Source: CAYWVR01 sp964461715 (GTDB lineage: Bacteria; Planctomycetota; Phycisphaerae; FEN-1346). Taken from it: DNA of 36,988 nucleotides. The notes under the pieces were generated by a model, which worked only from the letters and a program-made list of their open reading frames with translations, was not told where the DNA came from and did no database searches. Positions within the stretch are counted from its first letter, which is position 1. The number at the start of each line of letters is the position of its first letter. The stretch lies in NCBI GenBank assembly GCA_964461715.1, contig CAYWVR010000030.1, forward strand, positions 1 to 36,988. Reading direction: 5' to 3'. The position numbers and the translations under genes were made by a program. Shown here piece after piece: positions 24,801 to 32,649 of this stretch.

Positions 24801-25472
24801 ATGGAGGACAGGACGCGTCGGGCACTTTGGCTGGCAATGACGGGAGTGCTCCTGGCGTTCAGTGGATGCGGCGAGGACGCGAGCGTCGAATCCGGCGACC
24901 GTCACGTCCGCATCCGAGCCATCCGCGATCTTTCGCAAGAAGGCGATCGCAAGGCCGCCCGGCAGCTCGCCGAGGCCACCCGCCACGAGGACACCACGAC
25001 GGCCTTGGCGGCGGTGGCGGGCCTGGGTCGGATGCCCAATGAGGAGGCCCGAAAGGCCCTTCGCGAGGCCGTGGCGGGCGATGAGCGGTCGAAAGTCCGC
25101 GAGTCGGCCATCGTGGCCCTGGCTGGCGAGCGGGAGCACGATCCCGACCCGGCCTCGACGGAGTTGCTGCGACGGGTGGCCCGGAGTGATCCGGACGGAT
25201 CGGTGCGGGCGGCGGCGGCGTCGGCCCTGTCGGCCATGGGGACGCTGGAGGAGGTCCGGTTCCTCGTGGAGATGGCCCTCGCGGAGGACGACGCCCGGGC
25301 CCAGCTTCGGGCCGTGCGGGCGATTGAGGACCTCTTGGACCTTCGGTTCAAGTTCGACCCGAACGGCACGGAGGCCGAGCGACGGGCGGCCCTGGAGCGG
25401 ATCCGGTCCCAGGCCCCGGCGATCGCAGAGAAATACCGGAGATTTCATCCGAATCGGAGAAAACGGTCATGA
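24801..25472 (+). CDS. HEAT-repeat lipoprotein, unit 1
   Basis: The start is ATG 24801, 6 nt after GGGGAGG (24788-24794), giving 223 aa. The signal ends in a lipobox (FSGC, Cys at residue 23). The rest consists of short alpha-helical pairs of HEAT type, for example 'TTTALAAVAGLGRMPNE' and 'GSVRAAAASALSAMGTLEE'. Such repeats bind proteins. The C-terminal 'RFKFDPNGTEAERRAAL' segment is shared in layout with the lipoprotein of unit 2, so the two are paralogues. Its stop overlaps the prepilin start as ATGA. A membrane-anchored partner of the adjacent prepilin-like protein is a reasonable inference from the repeated pairing. Confidence 0.8.
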   Translation: MEDRTRRALWLAMTGVLLAFSGCGEDASVESGDRHVRIRAIRDLSQEGDRKAARQLAEATRHEDTTTALAAVAGLGRMPNEEARKALREAVAGDERSKVRESAIVALAGEREHDPDPASTELLRRVARSDPDGSVRAAAASALSAMGTLEEVRFLVEMALAEDDARAQLRAVRAIEDLLDLRFKFDPNGTEAERRAALERIRSQAPAIAEKYRRFHPNRRKRS

Positions 25473-26599
25473 AGGGGCACCGAAGGGCGGGTTTCACGCT
25501 GATCGAGCTCCTGATCGTGGCGGTGGTCATCATCATGCTGATGGCCCTGCTGATGCCCGCGGCGGGGACGGCCTGGCACCGGGCCTACATGGCCCAGTGC
25601 CAGACGAACCTGAAACGCATGTTTGAGGCCCAGAACAACTACCGGGCGGCCCATCCGGCGGGCCAGTACGCCACCGGCCCGTCCTGGGTGCCGGACCTGG
25701 TTCCGTACCTCGAAGACGACATGACGATTCTTTCATGCCCCGAGGGGGGTATTCCGTGGGAGGACCTGGAGGGGGTGGAGGGGGCGGAGATCGCCCGCGG
25801 CCTGACGCTGAACGACATCGCCTGGGAAATCTACAAGAGCGGCAACTACCTCTACGACATCCCCCTGTCCTCCGACTTCATCTTCGTCACGCCCGGCGGG
25901 GGGACGCTAGGGTCGGAATGGACGCTGTACGAGATCGAGGACCAGCGGACGAGCGGCGACTACTCGTCGGACCACAAGGACATCGTGGTCGAGGTTCGGT
26001 TCATGCTCGGCTTCCCGCAGGAAATCTACTTCTCGCCCCATCACTCCGGCCACGGCTACAAGTTCAAGTTCAAGATCAAGGGTGAGATCATCCACGATCC
26101 CGCCAAGGAGAACGGCGAGAAGCTTGACCTGTCGGAGTTCGGCACCATGCCGGGCCTGGCGGCGGCGGAGAGCTCTGATTACGGCATGAGCGTGGGCGTC
26201 TTCCTGACGGCGATCGAGGAGGATCTCGCGAAGCCCGACGGGAAGCTCTTTTTCATCCTCGACTACCCGAAAGTCCTCGCCAACTACCTGGATCCGGCCG
26301 ATCCGGTGGACGAATGGGCCGACATTTTCGTCGTCGACCCCGAGGAGAACCCGGCCATCGGGCCCCACAAGTGGGAGCTGCCCGAGGAGTTTGCCGCCCT
26401 CGAGGATGCCGGCCAGGAGAGCTCGCCCATCGGCTGGCAGGACATGACGGCCCTACGGCACTTCAAAAGGGCGAACGTCCTCTTTATGGACGGCCACGTC
26501 GAGGCCCTCGGCATCGACCCGTTCGAGGACGCGGACCTGTTCCAGCAGGGCAAGATCCTGACGAAGGACAGCCCGCTGTGGCGCAGCTACAACAAGTAG
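25469..26599 (+). CDS. Prepilin-like protein with H-X9-DG motif, unit 1
   Basis: The 376-aa protein has a classic prepilin leader: a short basic start, Gly8, then FTLIELLIV with Glu at +5, and a long hydrophobic helix (about 9-33). A prepilin peptidase would cut after Gly8. The globular part includes 'FILDYPKVLANYLDP' and near the C-terminus H-x9-DG in 'RHFKRANVLFMDGHVEAL'. This combination is the hallmark of the large planctomycete family of processing-associated prepilin-like proteins. They are thought to be secreted pseudopilins or surface proteins, not major pilins, and are larger than normal type IV pilins. The gene overlaps its lipoprotein neighbour by 4 nt. Confidence 0.9.
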   Translation: MKGHRRAGFTLIELLIVAVVIIMLMALLMPAAGTAWHRAYMAQCQTNLKRMFEAQNNYRAAHPAGQYATGPSWVPDLVPYLEDDMTILSCPEGGIPWEDLEGVEGAEIARGLTLNDIAWEIYKSGNYLYDIPLSSDFIFVTPGGGTLGSEWTLYEIEDQRTSGDYSSDHKDIVVEVRFMLGFPQEIYFSPHHSGHGYKFKFKIKGEIIHDPAKENGEKLDLSEFGTMPGLAAAESSDYGMSVGVFLTAIEEDLAKPDGKLFFILDYPKVLANYLDPADPVDEWADIFVVDPEENPAIGPHKWELPEEFAALEDAGQESSPIGWQDMTALRHFKRANVLFMDGHVEALGIDPFEDADLFQQGKILTKDSPLWRSYNK

Positions 26600-26642
26600 G
26601 CGGATGCACGCAGGAAACGGACCTCAGGAAAGATCGAACCGC

Positions 26643-27308
26643 ATGACGCGACGCCGATGGGGCTGGACGACGATCCTGGTAGCGGCGGCGTGGGTGGTTG
26701 CGCCGGGCTGCGGGGGCGACCCCGCCGAGGCCGTCCAGTCCGACGACCAGGCCACCCGCATCGAGGCCCTCCGGGCCCTGGGCAAACAGGGCGACGAAAG
26801 GGCCCTCGAAGTGGCCGCCCGTATGATCGAACACGAGGACGTCCGGACGGCCCGCGAGGCGGTCCGGGCCGTCGGCCGGGCCCGCTCCGGAAGGGCCGTG
26901 AACGTGCTGGAGGAGGCGGCGGCCTCCGACGCACGGCCCGACGTGCGGCGCGAGGTCGTCATCCAACTCGCCCATCGAAGCGAGCCGGAGACGCGAGCGG
27001 CCCTGAAACGCCGTATCGAGGAGGAGACGGACCCGCGGGCCCGGGCCCGGGCCATTGCCGCCCTGGCTCGGTTCGAGGACCTGGCCGACGTGGCCCTGTT
27101 TGTGCAGCTGGCCGAGCGGGTGACGGACACGATGGTCCAGAGCGCCGCCGTGCGGGCCGCCGAGGAGATGATCAAGATGAAGGTCGGCTATGACCCCGAC
27201 GACCCGCCGGCCGTGCGGGCGGCGGCGGTCCGGAGGCTGCGGTATTGGGCCCTCGAGCGCGTCGTACCTCAGATGATGGAGCGGGAAGCTAAAGGAGGCC
27301 TGCCATGA
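26643..27308 (+). CDS. HEAT-repeat lipoprotein, unit 2
   Basis: I choose ATG 26643 because it gives a compact lipoprotein signal (MTRRRWGWTTILVAAAWVV, lipobox APGC, Cys23) and AGGAAAG lies about 10 nt upstream. An in-frame ATG at 26604 is the alternative. The 221-aa product is built of HEAT-like helix pairs ('RIEALRALGKQGDERALEV', 'VRTAREAVRAVGRARSG'). It resembles the unit 1 lipoprotein in length, repeat spacing and a late 'YDPDDPPAVRAAAVRRL' segment. It overlaps the following prepilin start as ATGA. Confidence 0.8.
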   Translation: MTRRRWGWTTILVAAAWVVAPGCGGDPAEAVQSDDQATRIEALRALGKQGDERALEVAARMIEHEDVRTAREAVRAVGRARSGRAVNVLEEAAASDARPDVRREVVIQLAHRSEPETRAALKRRIEEETDPRARARAIAALARFEDLADVALFVQLAERVTDTMVQSAAVRAAEEMIKMKVGYDPDDPPAVRAAAVRRLRYWALERVVPQMMEREAKGGLP

Positions 27309-28378
27309 AACGCCGCGCATTTACGTTGATCGAGTTACTGGTTGTGACGGTCGTGATCCTCATGCTCATGGCCCTCTTGATGCCGGCCGCGTCCTCGGCG
27401 TGGAACCGGTACCTCATGGCCCGGTGCCAGAACAACCTCAAGGCCCAGTACGACGCCCAAGTGCAACTCCGGACGGAGCGCGGCGTGAGCCACTTCACGC
27501 AGGGGCCGAACTGGCAGCGGGAGCTGGCGCCCTACGTCGAGGACCAGGACACGATCTTCCTTTGCCCCGCCAACGCAGGGAACGTGGGCGGAACGATCGT
27601 GACCGAGAACGAGATTCAGGACGCCGTTTTCCAGTTCATCATCCACACCGACCCCAACGCCCGCGACCAGAGCCGGTACTACACCCCCGAGGAGGCCTAT
27701 CCGCTCACCATCCCTTTGACCGAGGAGAACATGTTCTGCCTCAAGATTCCCGGCAACGGGTTTGACGAGTGGCACGTCGACGACGGCGAGCACAAGATGG
27801 GCCAGTCCAAGGGCGGCGACGACATCCAGTTCAAGATCTTCTACGAGGACGGCTTCCCCGTCAGTGTCCAGACCATGCCCGGCAAGACCAGCTCCCGCGA
27901 GAAGTACATCTACGACTTCTACGTCAACGGCGAGCTCTTCATCCACGACTGGTATCACCAGTACGCCAAGTTCCAGAAGAGCTTCGAGCTGCCCACCGGC
28001 GCGAGTCGGACGATCGGCAGCGGGTTCTGCGATTACGGCCTGAACAAGGGGACGTACGAGGTCGACGGCGAGAACTTCGGGACCGTCGACCCGCGCCTCA
28101 TCCTTATCCTCGATTACCCGAAGATTCTGGCCGTCTACACCCCCGGCCCCCACGACGAGTGGGACCGCTTCTTCATCGACACCACGGACGTCGAGGGCTG
28201 GATGGAGAAGTACGGCGAGGACCTCGAAGAGGACCAGGACTGGACCCATTACCAGTCGCTCCGCCATTTCGACCAGGCCAACGTCCTTTTCGCCGACGGC
28301 CACGTCCAAGCCATGACGCGCGAGGAGCTCCGTGAGGACGATTCGGACAGCACGATCTGGTACCGGATCGGGCCGTAG
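27305..28378 (+). CDS. Prepilin-like protein with H-X9-DG motif, unit 2
   Basis: The 357-aa protein opens MKRRAFTLIELLVVTVV. The residue before the cleavage site is Ala rather than the usual Gly, but Glu at +5 and the hydrophobic helix are intact. The globular domain matches unit 1 in key places: 'FCDYGLNKGTYEV', 'LILDYPKILAVY', and the H-x9-DG motif in 'RHFDQANVLFADGHVQAM'. The strong ribosome-binding site AAGGAGG lies 6 nt upstream. It is a paralogue of the proteins of units 1 and 3. Confidence 0.9.
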   Translation: MKRRAFTLIELLVVTVVILMLMALLMPAASSAWNRYLMARCQNNLKAQYDAQVQLRTERGVSHFTQGPNWQRELAPYVEDQDTIFLCPANAGNVGGTIVTENEIQDAVFQFIIHTDPNARDQSRYYTPEEAYPLTIPLTEENMFCLKIPGNGFDEWHVDDGEHKMGQSKGGDDIQFKIFYEDGFPVSVQTMPGKTSSREKYIYDFYVNGELFIHDWYHQYAKFQKSFELPTGASRTIGSGFCDYGLNKGTYEVDGENFGTVDPRLILILDYPKILAVYTPGPHDEWDRFFIDTTDVEGWMEKYGEDLEEDQDWTHYQSLRHFDQANVLFADGHVQAMTREELREDDSDSTIWYRIGP

Positions 28379-28464
28379 CGTGACCCCGTCCGCCCGCGGG
28401 CGACTCGACGCCGAGACGGACAAGCAGGAACGGTTTGGCCCCGTCCGGGCCAATCGTCGAGCGC

Positions 28465-28578
28465 ATGCACGTTAACATTGCCACGGTGGCGCTGATGGCC
28501 GTCCTCCTGCCGGCGGGCGGATGCGGCGAACCGCCGGTCGAGGGCGAGCCGGCGGCGTCCCGAACGAGGCAGGAGTGA
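28465..28578 (+). CDS. Tiny lipoprotein, truncated unit 3 partner
   Basis: A 37-aa frame starts at ATG 28465 and stops at TGA 28576-28578. Its first 20 residues (MHVNIATVALMAVLLPAGGC) form a lipoprotein signal with lipobox AGGC, and the remaining 17 are low-complexity. The position directly before a prepilin gene matches the HEAT-repeat lipoproteins of units 1 and 2, so this is probably a copy that lost its repeats. It has no obvious ribosome-binding site. It may no longer be functional. Confidence 0.55.
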   Translation: MHVNIATVALMAVLLPAGGCGEPPVEGEPAASRTRQE

Positions 28579-28586
28579 CTCTGGAC

Positions 28587-29379
28587 ATGGGGGGGGAAGA
28601 GACCGCCCGGCTGGACGCTCGTTGAGCTGCTCATCGCGCTGTTCGGGGTGGTCCTGTTGTTGGCGCTGCTGATGCCCGCGGCCGACAGCGCCAGGCAGAC
28701 CCTCCTCCAGGTCCAGTGCCAGGATAACCTGGCAGACTTCTGGTCGGCGTTCAGCTAGTGGCGGGCCGACGGCCGCTTTGTCCGGGCCACGCCCGGGTCG
28801 GCCTGGCGGGCCGAGTTGGACCCCTACGTCGAGGGCCACGAGAGCGTCTTTTGCTGCCCGGCGGCCCTGCCGCGCGAGGGCATCGGCGGCTCCTATGCCG
28901 CCTTCCGCTACGACTTCTACTACGGAGGCGAGCTGGTGCTCCCGGACTTCGTCAACCAGCAAGGCATGACGCTCAACCTGCCGGTGCCCGCGGGCGGCAT
29001 CATCTGCGACTACGGCCTCAGCATGGGGGCCTATCGGACCGATCAAGGCGAGATCCGGCGGCTTGACGGGCGGCTCTTTTTTCTTCTCGACCACCCCGAG
29101 CCCGTCGCCGACTATCGTCCGACAGGCGTCGGGCCGCCCTGGGACAAGCACTTCTGGCGCGACGAACTTGAATGGGTCCGCAAGTACGGCGATACCCTCT
29201 GGGAGGGCGAGACGCCCCGCCAGTACCAGTCGCTCCGCCATTTCGGCCGCGCCAACGTCCTCTTCTGCGACGGCCACATCGAGACGCTTGGTCTCTCCGA
29301 CGAGGCGGACGCGGGCCGGCTGGCCGCCGGGAAGTTCCTGGATCCGGGCAGTCCGCTGTGGGAGTACGGGACCGAGTAG
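28587..29379 (+). pseudogene. Prepilin-like gene of unit 3, broken by frameshift and amber codon
   Basis: From ATG 28587 a tract of eight G places the prepilin leader out of frame. With seven G the frame would read MGGKRPPGWTLVELL, a normal leader. Farther on, TAG at 28756-28758 interrupts the helix region exactly where unit 2 has Gln (C-Q-x-N-L, then nine residues on), so a single CAG-to-TAG change explains it. After the stop the frame is open for about 200 codons to 29379 and keeps the family motifs 'ICDYGLSMGAY', 'FFLLDHPE' and 'RHFGRANVLFCDGHIETL'. The intact remainder points to recent decay. AGGAG lies 11 nt before the ATG. Confidence 0.8.
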
Positions 29380-29401
29380 GCGCTTCGTGCCCGTTCGGCG
29401 G

Positions 29402-29429
29402 TTGCATCCGCCGCGGTTTCGGCTAGAAT
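29402..29429 (+). promoter_or_regulatory. Promoter of the YprB-like nuclease gene
   Basis: TTGCAT (29402-29407), a 16-nt spacer and TAGAAT (29424-29429), 27 nt before the start codon. Confidence 0.6.
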
Positions 29430-29456
29430 AGGGCGTTCCCCGGCGAGAGCAGCCCC

Positions 29457-30389
29457 GTGGCCCTGTCCCCCGAACTCTTCAAGCGTCTAAGCGACCTCAA
29501 CCGGCGCTTCCTGCGCGATCGCATCCCCCGGGCCGACCGTCTGGAAGGGGCTGCGGAGGCCGAGGAGGCCGCTCCCGAGGGCGAAGTCGGACCCCTGCTC
29601 CTGGAGACCGTACTGCCCGGCGAAGAGTGCCGCGCGGGAGAGGGATGTTTCTACCGCATCCGCCGTCCCGCCGACACGTTCTACCCGCAGGGCGGGGCGG
29701 GCGACGACGCCGAGACCCTCGACGGGCCTGCCGTCATGGCCGCCTATCGCCGCCTCTTCGACGGGGCCGGTTGCCGCGTCCTGCCCGAGGACCTGCACGA
29801 GACGGTCCGCCCGATCCTCGAGGTCGATCCCGGCCGGACGACGTACCTGGACATCGAATCGTGCGGCCTGGCGGGCGAACCGCTCTTCCTGGTGGGACTG
29901 ATGCGGTACCGGGAGGGGGGCCTGGAGGTCGACCAGTTCCTGGCCCGTCATTACGGCGAGGAAGGCCCGATGCTGGCGGCCGTGGGCGACGAGCTGACCG
30001 GCTCGCAGTGTCTCGTTACCTTTAACGGCAAGAGCTTCGACTGGCCGACGATCGCCGCCCGGCGGATGGCCTGGGGTCTCTTTGACCCGCCGGAGGTGCC
30101 CTGGCACGTCGACCTGCTGCACGAGGCCCGGCGCCGGTGGCGGTCCGAGGTGCCGAACTGCAAGCTCCAGACGCTCGAGCAGCTCCTGTGCGGACGGCGC
30201 CGCGTCGGCGACATTCCGGGGCACCTGATCCCGGAGGCGTATCACGAGTTTGTCCGGGCCCACCAGGACGGCAACGTCCTCCGTCGCAACCGCAGTCTCC
30301 GCCGCCTCCAGACGATCCTCCACCACAACGCCCTCGACCTGGTGACGATGGCCGAGCTGGTCGTCCACATCCTTTCCGGCCGCGCTTAG
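29457..30389 (+). CDS. YprB/MrfB-type ribonuclease H-like exonuclease
   Basis: The 310-aa protein starts at GTG 29457; the ribosome-binding site is poor. The C-terminal two thirds match the YprB-type RNase H-like (DEDD) exonuclease domain: 'TYLDIESCGL' (first Asp/Glu pair), 'LVTFNGKSFDWPTI' (second Asp), and 'HHNALDLVTM' (final Asp). The N-terminal third ('LETVLPGEECRAGEGCFYRI') is the usual lead-in of the family. Bacillus MrfB (YprB) is a ~413-aa DNA exonuclease with extra TPRs, absent here, and is the partner of the MrfA helicase. The matching helicase is encoded at 14138-16468, about 13 kb away. I infer the same repair pathway; no sequence evidence of physical interaction exists. Confidence 0.85.
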   Translation: MALSPELFKRLSDLNRRFLRDRIPRADRLEGAAEAEEAAPEGEVGPLLLETVLPGEECRAGEGCFYRIRRPADTFYPQGGAGDDAETLDGPAVMAAYRRLFDGAGCRVLPEDLHETVRPILEVDPGRTTYLDIESCGLAGEPLFLVGLMRYREGGLEVDQFLARHYGEEGPMLAAVGDELTGSQCLVTFNGKSFDWPTIAARRMAWGLFDPPEVPWHVDLLHEARRRWRSEVPNCKLQTLEQLLCGRRRVGDIPGHLIPEAYHEFVRAHQDGNVLRRNRSLRRLQTILHHNALDLVTMAELVVHILSGRA

Positions 30390-30863
30390 GTCGGTCTGTG
30401 CGGCCTGTGCGGATTGTGCGGCGTCTGCGGGACTCGCGGTTCCTTCGGCGCGCGCGGCAGAGTCGGGGTGTTCCACGTGTTCGGCGGCCTGTGCGCTCTG
30501 TGCCGAGGGCATCATCTCTGCGGAACGCGATGCCATGCGGCCGGAATGTTGACGGGTGACATCACGGCAACGGCCGCGGCCTAAGTCTTTTCTTGATAAT
30601 GAGTTAGCTTCTCTCTGCTGCGGCATTCCCCCGGTGTGCGTTGACGGAGTTCCGCGCACCCGTCACAGGCGCTGCATCCGTCATGGCCCGCACAGGCCGC
30701 AGACTCCGAACCCCCGCCTCCTCTCGCGCCCGCGCCCGGGCCGTCTTCACCGCGCGCCCGGAGTCTCGCTCCGTTCGGCATGGGCTTTGCGTTAAAGAGC
30801 GGTGACTTGGCGCGAGATGGGGCCGGTCCTCGACAGGGCCGGTAGGTGAGAGGAGGAAACGAC
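30390..30863. other. Intergenic region with short 9-bp repeats
   Basis: No supported gene. Four imperfect 9-bp units of the form CTGTGCGGC lie at 30396-30431, related units at 30489-30506, and the inverted form near 30687-30704. The translations of the frames here are simply these repeats. Confidence 0.45.
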
Positions 30864-31100
30864 GTGGACGAGACCTTGCTGCGCGAGAAGATCGGGGAGC
30901 TGCTGATGGAGACCCGCCGCCGCACGGTGCCTGTACCGGAGGCCCCGGTGCTCGAAGCTCCCGCCGACTCGGCCATGAGCCGCGAGATGGCGGCCCTGGA
31001 GGACGGTCTCGACCACCTGCGGCTCGCGATCAAGTACCTCGTCTTCGACCTGGAGGCGACCAGACGCGAGAACCACTTGCTTCGTGAGATGCTGGGCTGA
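30864..31100 (+). CDS. Small coiled-coil protein, unknown function
   Basis: GTG 30864 is 7 nt after a perfect AGGAGG, giving 78 aa; an in-frame GTG at 30846 is unlikely because it lacks a site. The first 20 residues form a charged helix (VDETLLREKIGELLMETRR), then a short Pro-rich linker (VPVPEAPVLEAPAD), then a second helix of about 40 residues with leucines at heptad-like spacing ('LEDGLDHLRLAIKYLVFDLEATRREN'). It is soluble, acidic and likely dimeric. I do not recognise the family. No promoter is obvious. Confidence 0.65.
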   Translation: MDETLLREKIGELLMETRRRTVPVPEAPVLEAPADSAMSREMAALEDGLDHLRLAIKYLVFDLEATRRENHLLREMLG

Positions 31101-31603
31101 GGCAGAGCAGGGGGACCGGGGGAGCTGCACCAGCCCGAAGAGGGGTAGACGGCGTAGGAGGTCCGGTCGCACGCGCCGGGGGGCCGCGGCCGGGCCGAGG
31201 GGGACCGGCCTCGGGCGTTTCCCGTCGACAGGAAGCGCCCGGGGGCCGGAATCCCGCGTGCGTTTCGGCGCTCCGGGGGCCGCGAAACGGCCCGCCCACG
31301 GGAAATCTCGCGCAGTGTTAATAATGCTTGCGGACCGAAAGCGGTTATACTAGGAGGCGGCACAGGCGCCCGGGGGCGACAACCGGTTGCATTCCTCCGG
31401 GGCCTGACGTGCGCAGTACGTGACAAGGGGGTCCGGGCAAGGGTCGACCGAGGGTCGACGCCGCCCGGGCAGGGGGCCGGCTTGACGGGTCCTCGTGCGA
31501 ACGGCGGTCGCGGTTTCGTCCAGGAGCATGGGCGGGCGGCGGCGGCCGGAGGGGTGGCGGGCTTCGGTCCGCCCAAGGCAGACGCGGTGCAAGGGGGTTG
31601 GCC
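31101..31603. other. Intergenic region with strong hairpins
   Basis: Apart from the hairpin at 31205-31249, GTTTCG/CGAAAC (about 31262-31286) and the palindrome CAACCGGTTG (31380-31389), I see no gene. A -10-like TATACT (31346-31351) lies upstream of the PEP-CTERM gene without a matching -35. Confidence 0.4.
31205..31249. terminator. Long GC-rich hairpin after the small coiled-coil gene
   Basis: The arms 31205-31222 and 31231-31249 pair along about 18 bp with two mismatched positions and an 8-nt loop. It lies about 105 nt past the coiled-coil gene stop. There is no U-tract, so it may be a rho-type or structural element rather than an intrinsic terminator. Confidence 0.35.
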
Positions 31604-32386
31604 ATGGGCTTGTCATGGGGGAGCAGGGGGATGTTGTCGCTTGTCGTCGCGGGGGTAGCGGTTGCGGTCGTCCTGGCCGCGCCTGCCCACGGTGACGTCT
31701 ACATCGGGACGCTCTACGAGAACGGGTCCTGGATCACCGGTCTCGGCAACGGGGCCGGCGAGGCCGATACGAGCCGGCTTGAGCCGTCGCGGGTCACCGG
31801 CGGCTTTAACGCCGATCGCATCGACGGCTGGCGTGTGGCCGACGACTTCACCGTCGGCCCCGAGGGCTGGCACGTCGAGACGATCACGTTCTACGCCTAT
31901 GAGCCCGATTCCGGCCTCACGAGCACCATCCAGGGCGTCTTTCTGACGCTCTGGGACGGGCCCCCGGACGACCCGGCGAGCCAGATGGTCGTCCCGACCT
32001 CAGACAACCTGATGGCCCTTTCGTTCTGGACGGGCGTCTACCGGGTCGGCTCGAACCTCTTGAACGACCGGCGGCCCGTTATGGCGGTTGTCGCCGACGT
32101 CGTCGGTTGGATCCCGGACACCCTCCCCGCGGGCGCGTACTGGATCGAATGCGGCCTGGAGGGGGCGGTAGGCGTGGACGGCCCATACGTCGTCCCCACC
32201 GTCCCGTCGGCCACGCCCCTGAACGGCATGATCGGCAACGGCAGTTGGGGCGACATTGACGACGGCGGGTCGCCGAACGAGCTGGCCTTCAGCATCTTCG
32301 GCAACGTCGCCCCGGAGCCTGCGACGATGGCGTTTGTGGGCCTGGGCGTCGTGATGCTGCTGGCGAGGCGCCGGCGCTGGAGCTGA
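31604..32386 (+). CDS. PEP-CTERM sorting-domain protein
   Basis: ATG 31604 is 6 nt after AAGGGGG, giving 260 aa; a TTG at 31598 is the alternative. The N-terminal signal peptide is clear (MLSLVVAGVAVAVVLAAPAHG). The beta-rich middle ('DDFTVGPEGWHVETITFYAY', 'PAGAYWIECGL') is typical of secreted planctomycete proteins of this kind. The C-terminus is a textbook PEP-CTERM tail: PEPATMAFVGLGVVMLL then ARRRR. Exosortase systems recognise this tail and anchor or release the protein at the cell surface. No exosortase gene is in this window. A preceding 500-nt leader region has no other gene. Confidence 0.9.
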   Translation: MGLSWGSRGMLSLVVAGVAVAVVLAAPAHGDVYIGTLYENGSWITGLGNGAGEADTSRLEPSRVTGGFNADRIDGWRVADDFTVGPEGWHVETITFYAYEPDSGLTSTIQGVFLTLWDGPPDDPASQMVVPTSDNLMALSFWTGVYRVGSNLLNDRRPVMAVVADVVGWIPDTLPAGAYWIECGLEGAVGVDGPYVVPTVPSATPLNGMIGNGSWGDIDDGGSPNELAFSIFGNVAPEPATMAFVGLGVVMLLARRRRWS

Positions 32387-32523
32387 GGCCCGGCGGCGGT
32401 TTTCCGTGTGTTTTCCGGACTCGGCGCGCACGAGCGTCGGGGCGCGCCCGCGCGGAACCTGTGGCCTAAGTTCATTCTTCGAAAGCACTTACGAAGCTTC
32501 CCTCCGTCCGCCCGCATTCGTCC

Positions 32524-32551
32524 TTGACGCCCCTTCCTCGGCGTGTAGACT
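32524..32551 (+). promoter_or_regulatory. Promoter of the FecR-domain gene
   Basis: TTGACG (32524-32529), a 16-nt spacer and TAGACT (32546-32551), 98 nt before the start codon. Confidence 0.6.
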
Positions 32552-32649
32552 CCGAAATGCACGGCTCCGAAGCGGGCGCGACGCGTGGTCGCGGTCCCGC
32601 GACGGGCGACCTGGCGTTCGGGTTCACTCGGCCCGAGGGAGACTGCCTC

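Noticed and set aside
30396..30431. Short repeats as a CRISPR array
   Set aside because: Units are 9 bp, adjacent and imperfect with no spacers, and no cas gene is present.
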